In this document: one piece after another, positions 37,112 to 45,943 of the stretch
Layout of the letters: every line of letters starts with the position of its first letter
Numbering within the stretch: position 1 is the stretch's first letter
NCBI GenBank assembly: GCA_963814745.1
Contig: CAWFEA010000006.1
Coordinates: forward strand, 186,001 to 250,000
Length of the DNA: 64,000 nt
Reading direction: 5' to 3'
DNA from: CAWBRT01 sp963814745
GTDB lineage: Bacteria > Acidobacteriota > Terriglobia > Terriglobales > Acidobacteriaceae
Translations under genes and position numbers: made by a program
Notes under the pieces: generated by a model
Database searches by the model: none
What the model was told of the DNA's origin: nothing
Seen by the model: only the letters and a program-made list of their open reading frames with translations

Positions 37112-38053
37112 ATGGATATGAAAAAAGAGATTCGCAATACCGTCATCATCGGTTCGGGCTGCTCCGGACTTACCGCCGCCATTTACGCCGCCCGCGCCAA
37201 CCTGCAACCGCTGGTCATCGAAGGTCATGAACCGGGCGGCCAGCTATCGCTGACCACCCTGGTGGAAAACTTTCCCGGCTTTCCCGAAGGTATTCAGGGA
37301 CCGGAGCTGATCGAGAACATGCGCCGGCAGGCGGCTCGCTTTGGCGCCGAATTTCTCACCGCCCACGTCGCGGCGGCCGACCTCAGCCGGAGGCCGTTTG
37401 TTCTCAAGGCTAATTCCAGCGAAATCCACACGCGCTCGCTGATCGTTGCCAGTGGCGCCAGCGCGCGCTGGCTGGGGCTGCCGAACGAGCAGGCGCTGAT
37501 CGGCCATGGCGTCTCGTCCTGCGCTACCTGCGATGGGTTTTTCTTCGGCGGCAAGGAGATCGTGGTGATCGGCGGCGGCGACTCGGCCATGGAAGAGGCG
37601 CTGTTCCTGACGCGCTTTGCCACCAAGGTCACGGTGATTCACCGCCGCGAGCAGTTCCGCGCCTCCAAGATCATGCTCGATCGCGCCCGCAAGCATGAGA
37701 AGATTCGCTTCCTCACCGACACCGTGGTTGAGGATGTCTACGACGTTGCCAGCAAAGAGGTCACCGGCCTGAAGTTGCGCAATCTCAAGGCCGGCCAGGT
37801 CTGCGACTTCCCGACGAGCGCGTTGTTTCTCGGAATTGGCCACATACCCAATGCGGCGATCTTCGCTGGTCAACTGGAAACCGACGCCGACGGCTATCTC
37901 AAGACGCACGATTTCGTCCTCACCAGGGTCCCCGGCGTCTACGCCTGCGGAGACGTTGCCGACCGGCGTTACCGCCAAGCCATTTCCGCCGCCGGAACCG
38001 GCTGCATGGCAGCCATCGAAGTCGAGAAGTTTCTCGAAGAAATGGGAAGCTAA
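37112..38053 (+). CDS. trxB: Thioredoxin reductase (NAD(P)/FAD pyridine nucleotide-disulfide oxidoreductase)
   Basis: A flavoprotein of 313 residues that passes electrons from NADPH to thioredoxin or a similar disulfide partner. FAD site: TVIIGSGCSGLTAAIYAARA (residues 10-29). The redox pair is Cys137-Ala-Thr-Cys140 in CATCDGFFF. NADPH site: IVVIGGGDSAMEEALFLTRF. The C-terminal FAD motif is GVYACGDVADRRYRQAISAA. These match the low-molecular-weight TrxB group. ATGs at 37112 and 37118 are both possible. No thioredoxin gene is adjacent. Confidence 0.9.
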   Translation: MDMKKEIRNTVIIGSGCSGLTAAIYAARANLQPLVIEGHEPGGQLSLTTLVENFPGFPEGIQGPELIENMRRQAARFGAEFLTAHVAAADLSRRPFVLKANSSEIHTRSLIVASGASARWLGLPNEQALIGHGVSSCATCDGFFFGGKEIVVIGGGDSAMEEALFLTRFATKVTVIHRREQFRASKIMLDRARKHEKIRFLTDTVVEDVYDVASKEVTGLKLRNLKAGQVCDFPTSALFLGIGHIPNAAIFAGQLETDADGYLKTHDFVLTRVPGVYACGDVADRRYRQAISAAGTGCMAAIEVEKFLEEMGS

Positions 38054-38260
38054 AGAGGCTGCTGAAAGTCTTCGGATGGTCGTCCTGAGGCTGCTCTGTT
38101 TTGCGCAAGGTCTCGGCAAAGTGCTCTGAATGGCACGCTGAGCCGTTCATGGATGTCCGCCAGGTGCGAGTATCCGGATGATGCAACAGCCTTGACATTG
38201 CGAGCGAGGCCAGCCAGAATGCAGAGTTGTTCCGCATTTATTCCATAACAGTGGATGGAT

Positions 38261-38286
38261 CGGGAATCTGGCGTTTCCCGGTTTTT
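38261..38286 (+). terminator. Possible intrinsic terminator downstream of trxB
   Basis: CGGGAA and TTCCCG form a 6-bp stem with an 8-base loop, followed by GTTTTTCTT. It is 208 bases after trxB and ahead of the kdgK cluster. Confidence 0.45.
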
Positions 38287-38324
38287 CTTGGCGCCGATTT
38301 TCGAAAAAGACAGACGTCTCACGT

Positions 38325-38340
38325 GGCGGGACGCGAGGCG
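38325..38340 (-). repeat. Core of the dispersed repeat, copy C (reverse)
   Basis: GGCGGGACGCGAGGCG is the exact reverse complement of the 16-base core of copy A at about 21315-21330. It lies 27 bases before the kdgK start codon. Confidence 0.4.
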
Positions 38341-38366
38341 GGTGTATGCCTCAGCGAGGTGAGCCA

Positions 38367-39461
38367 ATGGCGCTGAAGATACGCGAAAAGAAAGATTGTC
38401 GCTGGGACGCGGTGGCACTGGGCGAAGTGATGTTGCGCTTCGATCCCGTCGACCAACGGATTTGGACAACGCGCTCTTTTGACGTTTACGAAGGGGGTGG
38501 CGAGTACAACGTGACCCGCGGGCTGAAGCGTTGCTTCGGTCTCGACACCGCGATTGTAACCGCGTTTGCCAGCAATCCGGTGGGGCAGTTACTGCAAGAC
38601 CTGATCTACCAGGGCGGTGTCGATCAGTCATTGGCGCGCTGGGTGGAGTTTGACGGCGTTGGGCGAAGCGTGCGCAACGGCCTGAATTTCACCGAGCGAG
38701 GATTCGGCGTGCGCGCGGCGCTGGGCTGCTCGGACCGCGGCCATACGGCGGTTTCGCAGCTCAAGGCCGGCGATATCGACTGGGACGAAATTTTCGGCAA
38801 GAGTGGAGCCCGCTGGTTCCACACCGGCGGTATCTTCGCGGCGCTGTCGGAGACGACTCCGGCGGTCGCCGTGGAGGCGATGCAGGCAGCTCGCCGCCAT
38901 GGCGTTATTGTCTCCTACGATTTGAACTATCGCGAGTCGCTGTGGAAGGCCGTGGGCGGCAAGCAGCGCGCGCAGCAGGTCAATCGCGAGTTGGCCCCGC
39001 TGGTGGACGTGATGCTCGGCAACGAAGAAGATTTTTCGGCGGCGCTTGGCTTTGAAGTGCCGGGGATGGACGAGCATATTTCCAATGTCCAGGTCGAATC
39101 GTTCAAAAAAATGATCGGGCAGGTAGTCAAGCAATTTCCCTTCAGCGTGGTGGCGACTACCTTACGCAAGGCCAAGACGGCCAGCCGCAACGACTGGGGC
39201 GCGATCTGCTACGCGGACAGCGTTTTCTATGAGGCAGTGATGCGTCAGGATCTTGAAATCTATGATCGCGTTGGCGGGGGCGATTCGTTTGCTTCCGGAT
39301 TGATTTACGGATTGCTGTCGGGCAAGGGGCCGCAGTGGGCCGTCGAGTGTGGAGCCGCACATGGCGCTCTCGCCATGACTACGCCGGGCGACACGACCAT
39401 GGCAACGCTGAAGGAAGTGATCCAGGTGATGCGGGGAGTGGGCGCCCGCATTGCGCGTTAG
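38367..39461 (+). CDS. kdgK: PfkB family sugar kinase, probable 2-keto-3-deoxygluconate kinase
   Basis: A ribokinase-fold enzyme of 364 residues, likely phosphorylating 2-keto-3-deoxygluconate to KDPG. The substrate call rests on the next gene (KDPG aldolase) and on family resemblance (ALGEVMLRFDP, EGGGEYNVTRGLKRCFGLDT, FHTGGIFAALS). The PfkB catalytic signature YDRVGGGDSFASGLIYGLL is near residue 305 and holds the catalytic Asp. The start at 38367 is set by GAGGTGAG four bases upstream; an earlier ATG at 38346 is less likely. It is the first gene of a kdgK-eda-dgoK run. Confidence 0.8.
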   Translation: MALKIREKKDCRWDAVALGEVMLRFDPVDQRIWTTRSFDVYEGGGEYNVTRGLKRCFGLDTAIVTAFASNPVGQLLQDLIYQGGVDQSLARWVEFDGVGRSVRNGLNFTERGFGVRAALGCSDRGHTAVSQLKAGDIDWDEIFGKSGARWFHTGGIFAALSETTPAVAVEAMQAARRHGVIVSYDLNYRESLWKAVGGKQRAQQVNRELAPLVDVMLGNEEDFSAALGFEVPGMDEHISNVQVESFKKMIGQVVKQFPFSVVATTLRKAKTASRNDWGAICYADSVFYEAVMRQDLEIYDRVGGGDSFASGLIYGLLSGKGPQWAVECGAAHGALAMTTPGDTTMATLKEVIQVMRGVGARIAR

Positions 39462-39515
39462 CGCCCGCGTTGCGGGAGACCGCATAATAAAGCTCTAGGA
39501 AAGGGAAAACGGCAA

Positions 39516-40172
39516 ATGAACAAGGCGGAAATAAGCAAGAGGATCGTCGATGTTGGCATCGTGCCGGTGGTGCGCGCCGCCTCGGCTGCGCAGGCGATAG
39601 CCGCGGCCGAAGCGGTTTGCGCCGGTGGCATTACGGTGGTCGAAGTTACGATGACGGTGCCGGGGGCGGTCGAGGCGATCGCGCAGCTGGTGAAGACGCT
39701 GGGCAGCGCGGTCGTGGTGGGAGCCGGAACCGTGCTGAATGCCGATAGCGCCCGGCGGTGCCAGGATGCGGGAGCGCAGTTCCTGGTGAGTCCCGGCTTC
39801 GACCTGGAGACGGTGAAGTTTGCCAATAGCCAGGGCTTGCCGATGATGGCCGGGGCGTTGAGCCCGACTGAGGTGATCACCGCCTGGAATGCCGGATCGG
39901 ACTTCGTGAAGGTTTTTCCCTGCGGCAATGTTGGCGGAGCCAAGTACATCAAGGCGCTCAAGGGGCCGCTGCCGCAGATTCCCATGGTACCCACCGGTGG
40001 CGTCAACCTGAACACGACAGCGGAGTTTATTCAGGCGGGCTCGGCGGCTGTCGGCATCGGCGGAGAACTGGTTCTGGCTACCGCGCTGAAATCCGGAAAC
40101 CTGCGGGAGATCACGGAACTGGCGAAGCAGTACGTCTCCATCGTACGCGAAGCGCGAGCGGTAAAAGCTTAA
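39516..40172 (+). CDS. eda: 2-dehydro-3-deoxyphosphogluconate (KDPG/KDPGal) aldolase
   Basis: A class I aldolase of 218 residues that splits KDPG or KDPGal into pyruvate and glyceraldehyde 3-phosphate. The catalytic glutamate is Glu43 (VVEVTM) and the Schiff-base lysine is Lys132 (DFVKVFPCG). GAGTVL, LVSPGFD, PTGGVN and the C-terminal VGIGGELV are family landmarks. It lies 54 bp after kdgK and about 115 bp before dgoK. Since both flanking kinases make phosphorylated 2-keto-3-deoxy acids, it may serve both epimers. Confidence 0.92.
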   Translation: MNKAEISKRIVDVGIVPVVRAASAAQAIAAAEAVCAGGITVVEVTMTVPGAVEAIAQLVKTLGSAVVVGAGTVLNADSARRCQDAGAQFLVSPGFDLETVKFANSQGLPMMAGALSPTEVITAWNAGSDFVKVFPCGNVGGAKYIKALKGPLPQIPMVPTGGVNLNTTAEFIQAGSAAVGIGGELVLATALKSGNLREITELAKQYVSIVREARAVKA

Positions 40173-40286
40173 GGTAACTGAAAGGCGCCATCGCCCGGTC
40201 GCCGCGATCAGCATCGACAATCGCGGAGGAGCATCGTCCATCAAAGGATGGAAGACCGGTTGCGGCGGCTTCATCACGGCGGAACT

Positions 40287-41249
40287 ATGGTCACCTCCAC
40301 GACGGTCCCGCGCCTGATTGCGCTCGACTGGGGCACCTCGTCGCTGCGCGCTTATCTGCTGGGCGAAGGCGGCACGGTCCTGGCGCAAAGGGTGAAGCCT
40401 TGGGGCATCATGCGGACATCGCCGCGCCCGTTCGCCAAGGTCTTTGCCGCCATCGCGGGCGGATGGCGGAGGCGTTGGCCCAGCCTGCCTGCGCTCGCCG
40501 CCGGAATGATCGGCAGCGCCCAGGGTTGGTGCGAGGCGCCTTACGTGCCCTGCCCGGCCGGGATGCAATCCCTGGTCGCGGGCCTTGCGCCCGCGACCGA
40601 GGGCGGGCGGATACAGATGCATATCGTACCAGGGGTGGTCGAAGATGGCGCCATTCCCGATGTGATGCGAGGCGAAGAAACGCAGATCATCGGCGCGATG
40701 GAACTCGACTCCAGCCTGCGCCGCCGGGCGCGCTTGGTGTTGCCGGGCACGCATTCAAAATGGGTGGAGCTGCGCAACCAACGGATCGAATCGTTTTCCA
40801 CATACATGACGGGCGAACTCTTCGCCGTGTTGCGGGATCATTCCATCCTCGGGCGGGCCGGTCGCGCCAACCCGCCGGTTGCCGGTTGGGCTGCTTTCGA
40901 GAGAGGCCTCACGGTCGTGCTTGAAAGCGGCACGAGCGGAGGCTTTTCACGCTTGTTTTCGACCCGGGCCTTGGCTCTGAGAGGCCGCCTCCGCGCGGAA
41001 GAAAGTCTCGATTATCTTTCGGGATTGCTCATCGGCGAGGAGCTGCGTTGCGCGACGCATGGTTTTAACAAGCGCGTTCCTCTGGCGATTGTCGGAGAGG
41101 CCAGTCTCTCTGAGCGCTATCGACGCGCGCTGGCACTGTTCGGCTTCGCCGGTGCGCACATCATCGCCAATGCGTCGGCCATCGGCCTCTGGCGAATTGC
41201 AAACGCATCCGGACTCGTCGGGAACATTCCGGGAAAACCGCAATCGTAA
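40287..41249 (+). CDS. dgoK: 2-dehydro-3-deoxygalactonokinase
   Basis: Phosphorylates 2-keto-3-deoxygalactonate in the DeLey-Doudoroff route of galactose/galactonate use. 320 residues from the ATG at 40287 (MVTSTTVPRLIALDWGTSSL). The ASKHA-type ATP site IALDWGTSSLRAYL opens the protein. AAGMIGSAQGWCEAPYVPCP, MRGEETQIIGA, VLPGTHSKWVEL and STYMTGELFAVL are typical DgoK segments, and IVGEASLSERYRRAL is near the end. It is the third gene of the cluster with eda. No galactonate dehydratase is present. Confidence 0.9.
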   Translation: MVTSTTVPRLIALDWGTSSLRAYLLGEGGTVLAQRVKPWGIMRTSPRPFAKVFAAIAGGWRRRWPSLPALAAGMIGSAQGWCEAPYVPCPAGMQSLVAGLAPATEGGRIQMHIVPGVVEDGAIPDVMRGEETQIIGAMELDSSLRRRARLVLPGTHSKWVELRNQRIESFSTYMTGELFAVLRDHSILGRAGRANPPVAGWAAFERGLTVVLESGTSGGFSRLFSTRALALRGRLRAEESLDYLSGLLIGEELRCATHGFNKRVPLAIVGEASLSERYRRALALFGFAGAHIIANASAIGLWRIANASGLVGNIPGKPQS

Positions 41250-41363
41250 ACCGCGCGTAATCCAGCGCTGATCAATCGGCCGCCAGGAGCCGGTCCATCG
41301 CTTCGGCATCGTCGCCGACTTTCGGAAAGTTGTTCCGCTGCTGCGCGAGAAAGTAGCCGCGTT

Positions 41364-43442
41364 ATGCCAATGAATGTTGCTGAAGCGAGCCGGCAGATCT
41401 ATTGGAACATTGACCATGTCTGGCTGATGTATGGGTTGCTTTTCCCGGTGTTCGCTGTCGGCGGCTATGGCGTCTATCAGCACGTCAGGCGCTGGCGTCA
41501 GGGAGCCCCCGCTCTCTGTTTCGATCGCCCGCTGGAGCGTGTCAGCCGGGTCGTCCGGTATGCCGTGCTGCAACTCGGCACTGCGCGCGATGCCTTTGCC
41601 GGCTGGTTTCACGGCTTCATTTTTTTCGGCTTCATTGTTTTGTTGATTGCGACCACCGTGGTAGCGCTCGATGCCGATTTTGGCATGCACGTCATGCGCG
41701 GCGCGTTCTATTTGTATTTCCAATCGCTCATGGTTGACGTATTTGGCGCGCTGGTGTTGGTCGGGGTGCTCATGGCTGCGGTTCGCCGCCTCATCCTGCG
41801 TCCGAAGCAACTCGTCTACACGAGCGAGGCCGTCTGGATACTGGCCACAATTTTCATCATTGTCATTACCGGCTTCCTGCTCGAAGGCTGGCGCATAGCT
41901 GCCACTCACGATCCCTGGGCCGAATGGTCGCCCATCGGAAACCTGGCTGCACGCACTTCCGCCGCGTTCATGAGCACCGAGACGATGCAGATGGCGCATC
42001 GCGTCACCTGGTGGTTCCATATGGTGCTGTGCCTCGGCTTCATCGCCTGGGTGCCGTACACCAAGATGATGCACGTCCTCACCGCGCCGCTGAACATCTT
42101 TACGGCGAGCCTTGCGCCGATCGGCGCGTCGCTGAAAGAGGTTGACTTTGAGACCAGCGCGAGCTTTGGCGTCAATTCGCTAAAGGCGTTCACCTGGAAA
42201 GACCTGCTTGACCTTGATGCCTGCACCGAATGCGGCCGCTGTACGGCAAATTGTCCGGCCAATGCGGTTGGCAAAGAGCTTTCTCCGCGCGACATCATCC
42301 TTCAACTACGGCAACTGATGCATCATCCCAATGCATTTTCCGCGGTTGACGCAGGTGCAAACGAGGATTCGAACAATTCAAATGCAGCCCACCCCGGCAG
42401 CGAAGCGCCCTCAGGGTCGCTTATAAACGCTGCCTCGGCGCTCTCGCCTGAGTGCTTATGGCAATGCACGACATGTGCGGCTTGTATGCAGGTTTGCCCA
42501 GTACTGATCCAGCAGATGCCAAAAATCGTCAACCTGCGTCGCCATCTCGTAATGGAAAAAGCCGATTTTCCCGACTCTATGCAAGCTGCCGTAACCTCGG
42601 TGGAGAAGCGCGGGCATCCGTTTGCCGGCGCGCAATCATCGCGACTCGACTGGACCGATGGCCTGAACGTGAGCCATATCAAGGACAATCCCGAGGCGGA
42701 GATTCTGTTTTGGGTGGGCTGTAGCAGCGCGCTCGTGGAGCGCAACCAGAAGGTCACGCGAGCGACCGCACAGTTGCTGGATGCCGCTGGTGTTTCGTAT
42801 GCAATTCTGGGGCGTGATGAAAAGTGTTGTGGCGACCCGGTCCGTCGTATCGGCAATGAGTTCCTGTTCGAGTCGCTGGCGAAGGACAACATTGGGAAGT
42901 TTCGGGAGTATGGAGTCCAAAAGATCGTCACTGCATGCCCGCATTGCTTTAACACGCTCAGCAACGAGTATCCACACTTCGGCGGGGACTTCGAGGTTTA
43001 CCATCACAGCAAATACCTCGCGCAGTTGGTAGCGCAAGGCCGGCTGAAGCCGTCACCATCCGGTGACCGCGCCGTCGCCTATCACGATCCCTGCTACCTC
43101 GGCAGGCATAACGGAATCTACGAGGAGCCACGCCGGTTAGCAGGAATCGTCTCGCAAACTGTGGTCGAATTCGAGCGCTGCCGGGATTCAAGCTTTTGTT
43201 GCGGCGGTGGCGGCGGGATGAGTTTCGTCGAGGAGCCTCCGGAAGAGCGCGTCAACCTGGAGCGCGCCGGCGAGGCGCTGGCCACTGGAGCCGGCTGCAT
43301 CGCTGTCGCTTGTCCTTTCTGTCTGAGCATGATGGAGGATGGAATCAACGCGCGGAAGGGCGATCGCGATGTTCGGGTTATGGATGTTGCCGAGCTGCTC
43401 CTGGAAACGGTCGAGCCGCGCGCGGCGCGGAACGCGAATTGA
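41364..43442 (+). CDS. Membrane FeS oxidoreductase (NarI-like plus CCG domains), probable ETF:menaquinone oxidoreductase-type protein
   Basis: 692 residues. The first about 265 form a cytochrome b-type membrane domain related to the nitrate-reductase gamma subunit, with five or so helices and several histidines (AGWFHGFIFFGF, MAHRVTWWFHMVLCLGF). Two 4Fe-4S motifs follow: CTECGRCTANCPA near 285 and CLWQCTTCAACMQVCP near 365. Two HdrD/GlpC-type cysteine-rich domains end the protein (CCGDP and CPHC; CCGGGGGM and CPFC). In several anaerobes such a protein is linked to ETF-to-menaquinone electron transfer. The neighbouring acyl-CoA dehydrogenase fits that role, but no etfAB is in the window, so the assignment is inference. 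Confidence 0.8.
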   Translation: MPMNVAEASRQIYWNIDHVWLMYGLLFPVFAVGGYGVYQHVRRWRQGAPALCFDRPLERVSRVVRYAVLQLGTARDAFAGWFHGFIFFGFIVLLIATTVVALDADFGMHVMRGAFYLYFQSLMVDVFGALVLVGVLMAAVRRLILRPKQLVYTSEAVWILATIFIIVITGFLLEGWRIAATHDPWAEWSPIGNLAARTSAAFMSTETMQMAHRVTWWFHMVLCLGFIAWVPYTKMMHVLTAPLNIFTASLAPIGASLKEVDFETSASFGVNSLKAFTWKDLLDLDACTECGRCTANCPANAVGKELSPRDIILQLRQLMHHPNAFSAVDAGANEDSNNSNAAHPGSEAPSGSLINAASALSPECLWQCTTCAACMQVCPVLIQQMPKIVNLRRHLVMEKADFPDSMQAAVTSVEKRGHPFAGAQSSRLDWTDGLNVSHIKDNPEAEILFWVGCSSALVERNQKVTRATAQLLDAAGVSYAILGRDEKCCGDPVRRIGNEFLFESLAKDNIGKFREYGVQKIVTACPHCFNTLSNEYPHFGGDFEVYHHSKYLAQLVAQGRLKPSPSGDRAVAYHDPCYLGRHNGIYEEPRRLAGIVSQTVVEFERCRDSSFCCGGGGGMSFVEEPPEERVNLERAGEALATGAGCIAVACPFCLSMMEDGINARKGDRDVRVMDVAELLLETVEPRAARNAN

Positions 43443-43577
43443 CACTGGAGGATGCCGCGGTAAGCCCAGCGCATCTGAGCGCCGGCGGTTGGTTGCTCGC
43501 GGCGAATGGAGATGGTGTGAGCATTCGGCCTCGAGATCGGGAGCAATTCATTCGTTTTTGCGTCTGGAGGACTCATC

Positions 43578-44753
43578 ATGATGGAAGCACCTGGATTGAC
43601 CGAAACGCCGGTGCAAGTTGCCTTAAGAACGAGAGTAAGGGAACTTTGCGCAAAATACCCCGATGAATACTGGCGCAAAGTGGACCGCGAACGCGCGTAT
43701 CCGGAAGAGTTTGTGAATGCGCTGACCGATGCGGGTTACCTGGCTGCGCTGATTCCCGAAGAATACGGCGGCGCCGGTCTCAGCCTGCTGGAGAGCTCGA
43801 TGGTTCTGGAGGAGGTGAATCGCTCCGGAGCCAACGCGGGCGCGGCCCATGCGCAGATGTACACCATGGGAACGCTACTGCGTCACGGATCGGAAGAGCA
43901 GAAGAAAAAGTATCTGCCGAAGATCGCCGACGGCGAGTTGCGCCTGCAAGCCTTCGGCGTGACCGAGCCCGATGCCGGGTCAGACACCACCAAGCTCAAG
44001 ACCAGGGCAGTGCGCCAGGGCGATAAGTACATCATCAATGGACAGAAGGTTTTCATTTCCCGGGTACAGCATTCGGATTTGATGATTCTGCTCGCCCGCA
44101 CCACGCCGCTCGACCAGGTAAAGAAGCGATCCGAAGGGCTCTCCGTGTTTCTCGTCGACCTTCATCAGGCGATTGGCAACGGGCTTACGGTGACTCCGAT
44201 CCGGACGATGATGAATCACGAGACCAATGAGCTGTTCTTTCAGGACGTCGAGGTTCCGGCGGAAAACCTGATTGGCGAAGAGGGCAAGGGTTTCCGATAC
44301 ATTCTTGACGGCATGAACGCCGAGCGCATTCTGATAGCGGCCGAGTGCATTGGCGATGGATACTGGTTTGTTGATCGCGCGGTCCGTTACGCCAAGGAAC
44401 GTGTGATCTTCGATCGCCCGATCGGCCAGAACCAGGGCGTAGCGTTTCCGATTGCGCAGGCGTACACGCACGTGCGGGCAGCCGACTTGATGCGGCAGGA
44501 TGCGGCGCGGAGGTTCGATGCCGGCCAGTCGTGCGGTCCGGAAGCAAATATGGCAAAGCATCTGGCCGCCGAAGCTTCCTGGGAAGCGGCGAACGTCGCC
44601 CTGCAGACTCACGGCGGGTACGGGTTCGCCGAGGAATACGACATAGAACGCAAGTTCCGGGAGACGCGCTTGTATTTGGTGGCGCCGCTTTCGACCAATC
44701 TGATTTTGTCGTACGTCGCCGAGCACGTTCTCGGCCTCCCGAGGTCCTATTAA
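43578..44753 (+). CDS. Acyl-CoA dehydrogenase
   Basis: An FAD enzyme of 391 residues that oxidises an acyl-CoA to the enoyl-CoA and hands electrons to ETF. The start has TGGAGGA upstream and two adjacent ATGs. The N-terminal helical domain has LAALIPEEYGGAGLSLLESS. The FAD/substrate region reads LQAFGVTEPDAGSDTTKLKT and KVFISRVQHSDLM. The C-terminal helical domain has LQTHGGYGFAEEYDIERKFR. The end differs from the common EGT motif (LYLVAPLSTNLILSYVAEH). Chain-length specificity is unknown. It lies 135 bp after the membrane FeS oxidoreductase and is probably co-expressed with it. Confidence 0.9.
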   Translation: MMEAPGLTETPVQVALRTRVRELCAKYPDEYWRKVDRERAYPEEFVNALTDAGYLAALIPEEYGGAGLSLLESSMVLEEVNRSGANAGAAHAQMYTMGTLLRHGSEEQKKKYLPKIADGELRLQAFGVTEPDAGSDTTKLKTRAVRQGDKYIINGQKVFISRVQHSDLMILLARTTPLDQVKKRSEGLSVFLVDLHQAIGNGLTVTPIRTMMNHETNELFFQDVEVPAENLIGEEGKGFRYILDGMNAERILIAAECIGDGYWFVDRAVRYAKERVIFDRPIGQNQGVAFPIAQAYTHVRAADLMRQDAARRFDAGQSCGPEANMAKHLAAEASWEAANVALQTHGGYGFAEEYDIERKFRETRLYLVAPLSTNLILSYVAEHVLGLPRSY

Positions 44754-44902
44754 AGAGGTGAATCGAACAGGGCGGAAAACCGGAGCAGGAGAGCAAAGCG
44801 GCAATGAAGACGATCCGGCCAGCGCAGACGTTGCACTGCGAGATCAGGAGTGGCTTGCTTGGCCGCCTCGCCTTTTTGCGGAGCCATCATGAATGATTCG
44901 AG

Positions 44903-45907
44903 TCAAGGGCACATCAAAATCTTTAAGTTGTCACCGCCGCTCTTCATAAGATCGATTCCGGCTTGAGCATCCTTTAAAGCGAACTTGTGGGTAATTACTT
45001 TTGCAAACTCAGGATGTTTTGCAACGAGATTGACGGCGGAGACATAGTCTTCCTTTGCATAGACGCGAACACCGATAATGTCGAGTTCCGCAAAGTTCAC
45101 TCGCAGCAGGTCGATGGAAACCGGTTTCTTAAACACACTTACATTGACAATTTGACCACGTATCCTACAGTACTTAACGGCAGTATCCATCGCGGCCTGG
45201 ACGCCGGCTACCTCATAAACCACATCGAAGCCGTCTCCTCCGGTCTCACTCATCAGCCTTTCGCTATTGGCATCCGGCATCGTCTCAAAGCCCAGTTCGG
45301 AAATAAGGTTACGTCTAAAATCTTTGGGTTCGATGACGACAACCTTTCCGGCGCCGGCAAAAGTGGCGGCCAAGGCAACTAAGATGCCGATTGGCCCACC
45401 GCCGATAACCAGAACGGTATCCCCAATCTTAAAGGCGGAGCGACGTATAGCGTGAACGGCAACTGCTACCGGTTCGACGATTGCGCCATGCTCCAGGCTC
45501 ATTCCGGAAGGTAACTTGACGAGTTGGCCCAGTGGAACTTTGGCGAACTCAGCAAACCCGCCATCGGTGTCAATTCCGGTCAGTCCTAACTTCTGACATA
45601 CGTGACTGTTCCCAGTGGAACAAGGAGTACAGCGCTGGCAGGAAAGCAAAGGGTTGATGGTCACCCTGTCCCCAACCACAAAATCGCCTTTGTAGCTGGA
45701 CGGTAGCTCCGCAATTTGACCCGAGAACTCATGGCCTAAGACTAGGGGAGCTTTCGCGCGCGGGTGTGCTCCTGAATAGATAAACATATCGCTTCCGCAC
45801 ACCCCCGTGAAACCAACTTGTACCAGGGCCTCGCCATCTCCAATGACGGGCTTGGGAATATCTTCGTATCGAATCTCATTTTTCGCCCAGTAGCGAACAG
45901 CCTTCAT
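44903..45907 (-). CDS. Zinc-dependent alcohol dehydrogenase (polyol/2,3-butanediol/threonine dehydrogenase group)
   Basis: A medium-chain dehydrogenase of 334 residues. The catalytic zinc ligands Cys37 (TGVCGSD), His59 and Glu60 (LGHEFSG) and the structural zinc cysteines Cys90, Cys93, Cys96 and Cys104 are all present. The NAD site is VLVIGGGPIGILVALAATFA. The closest groups are sorbitol, threonine 3- and 2,3-butanediol dehydrogenases, but the substrate cannot be fixed. It has a GGAGG ribosome site. It is the last gene of the leftward liv-SDR-ADH run, so the ABC substrate or its product is probably a hydroxyl compound oxidised here. Confidence 0.88.
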   Translation of the reverse strand: MKAVRYWAKNEIRYEDIPKPVIGDGEALVQVGFTGVCGSDMFIYSGAHPRAKAPLVLGHEFSGQIAELPSSYKGDFVVGDRVTINPLLSCQRCTPCSTGNSHVCQKLGLTGIDTDGGFAEFAKVPLGQLVKLPSGMSLEHGAIVEPVAVAVHAIRRSAFKIGDTVLVIGGGPIGILVALAATFAGAGKVVVIEPKDFRRNLISELGFETMPDANSERLMSETGGDGFDVVYEVAGVQAAMDTAVKYCRIRGQIVNVSVFKKPVSIDLLRVNFAELDIIGVRVYAKEDYVSAVNLVAKHPEFAKVITHKFALKDAQAGIDLMKSGGDNLKILMCP

Positions 45908-45943
45908 CTTTATCGCCTCCTAATTAGTTGTATCGCAGGCATG

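Noticed and set aside
39495..42074. Long antisense frames of 419 and 375 aa opposite eda, dgoK and the FeS oxidoreductase
   Set aside because: The forward strand encodes recognisable enzymes with catalytic residues. The antisense products are low-complexity shadows.
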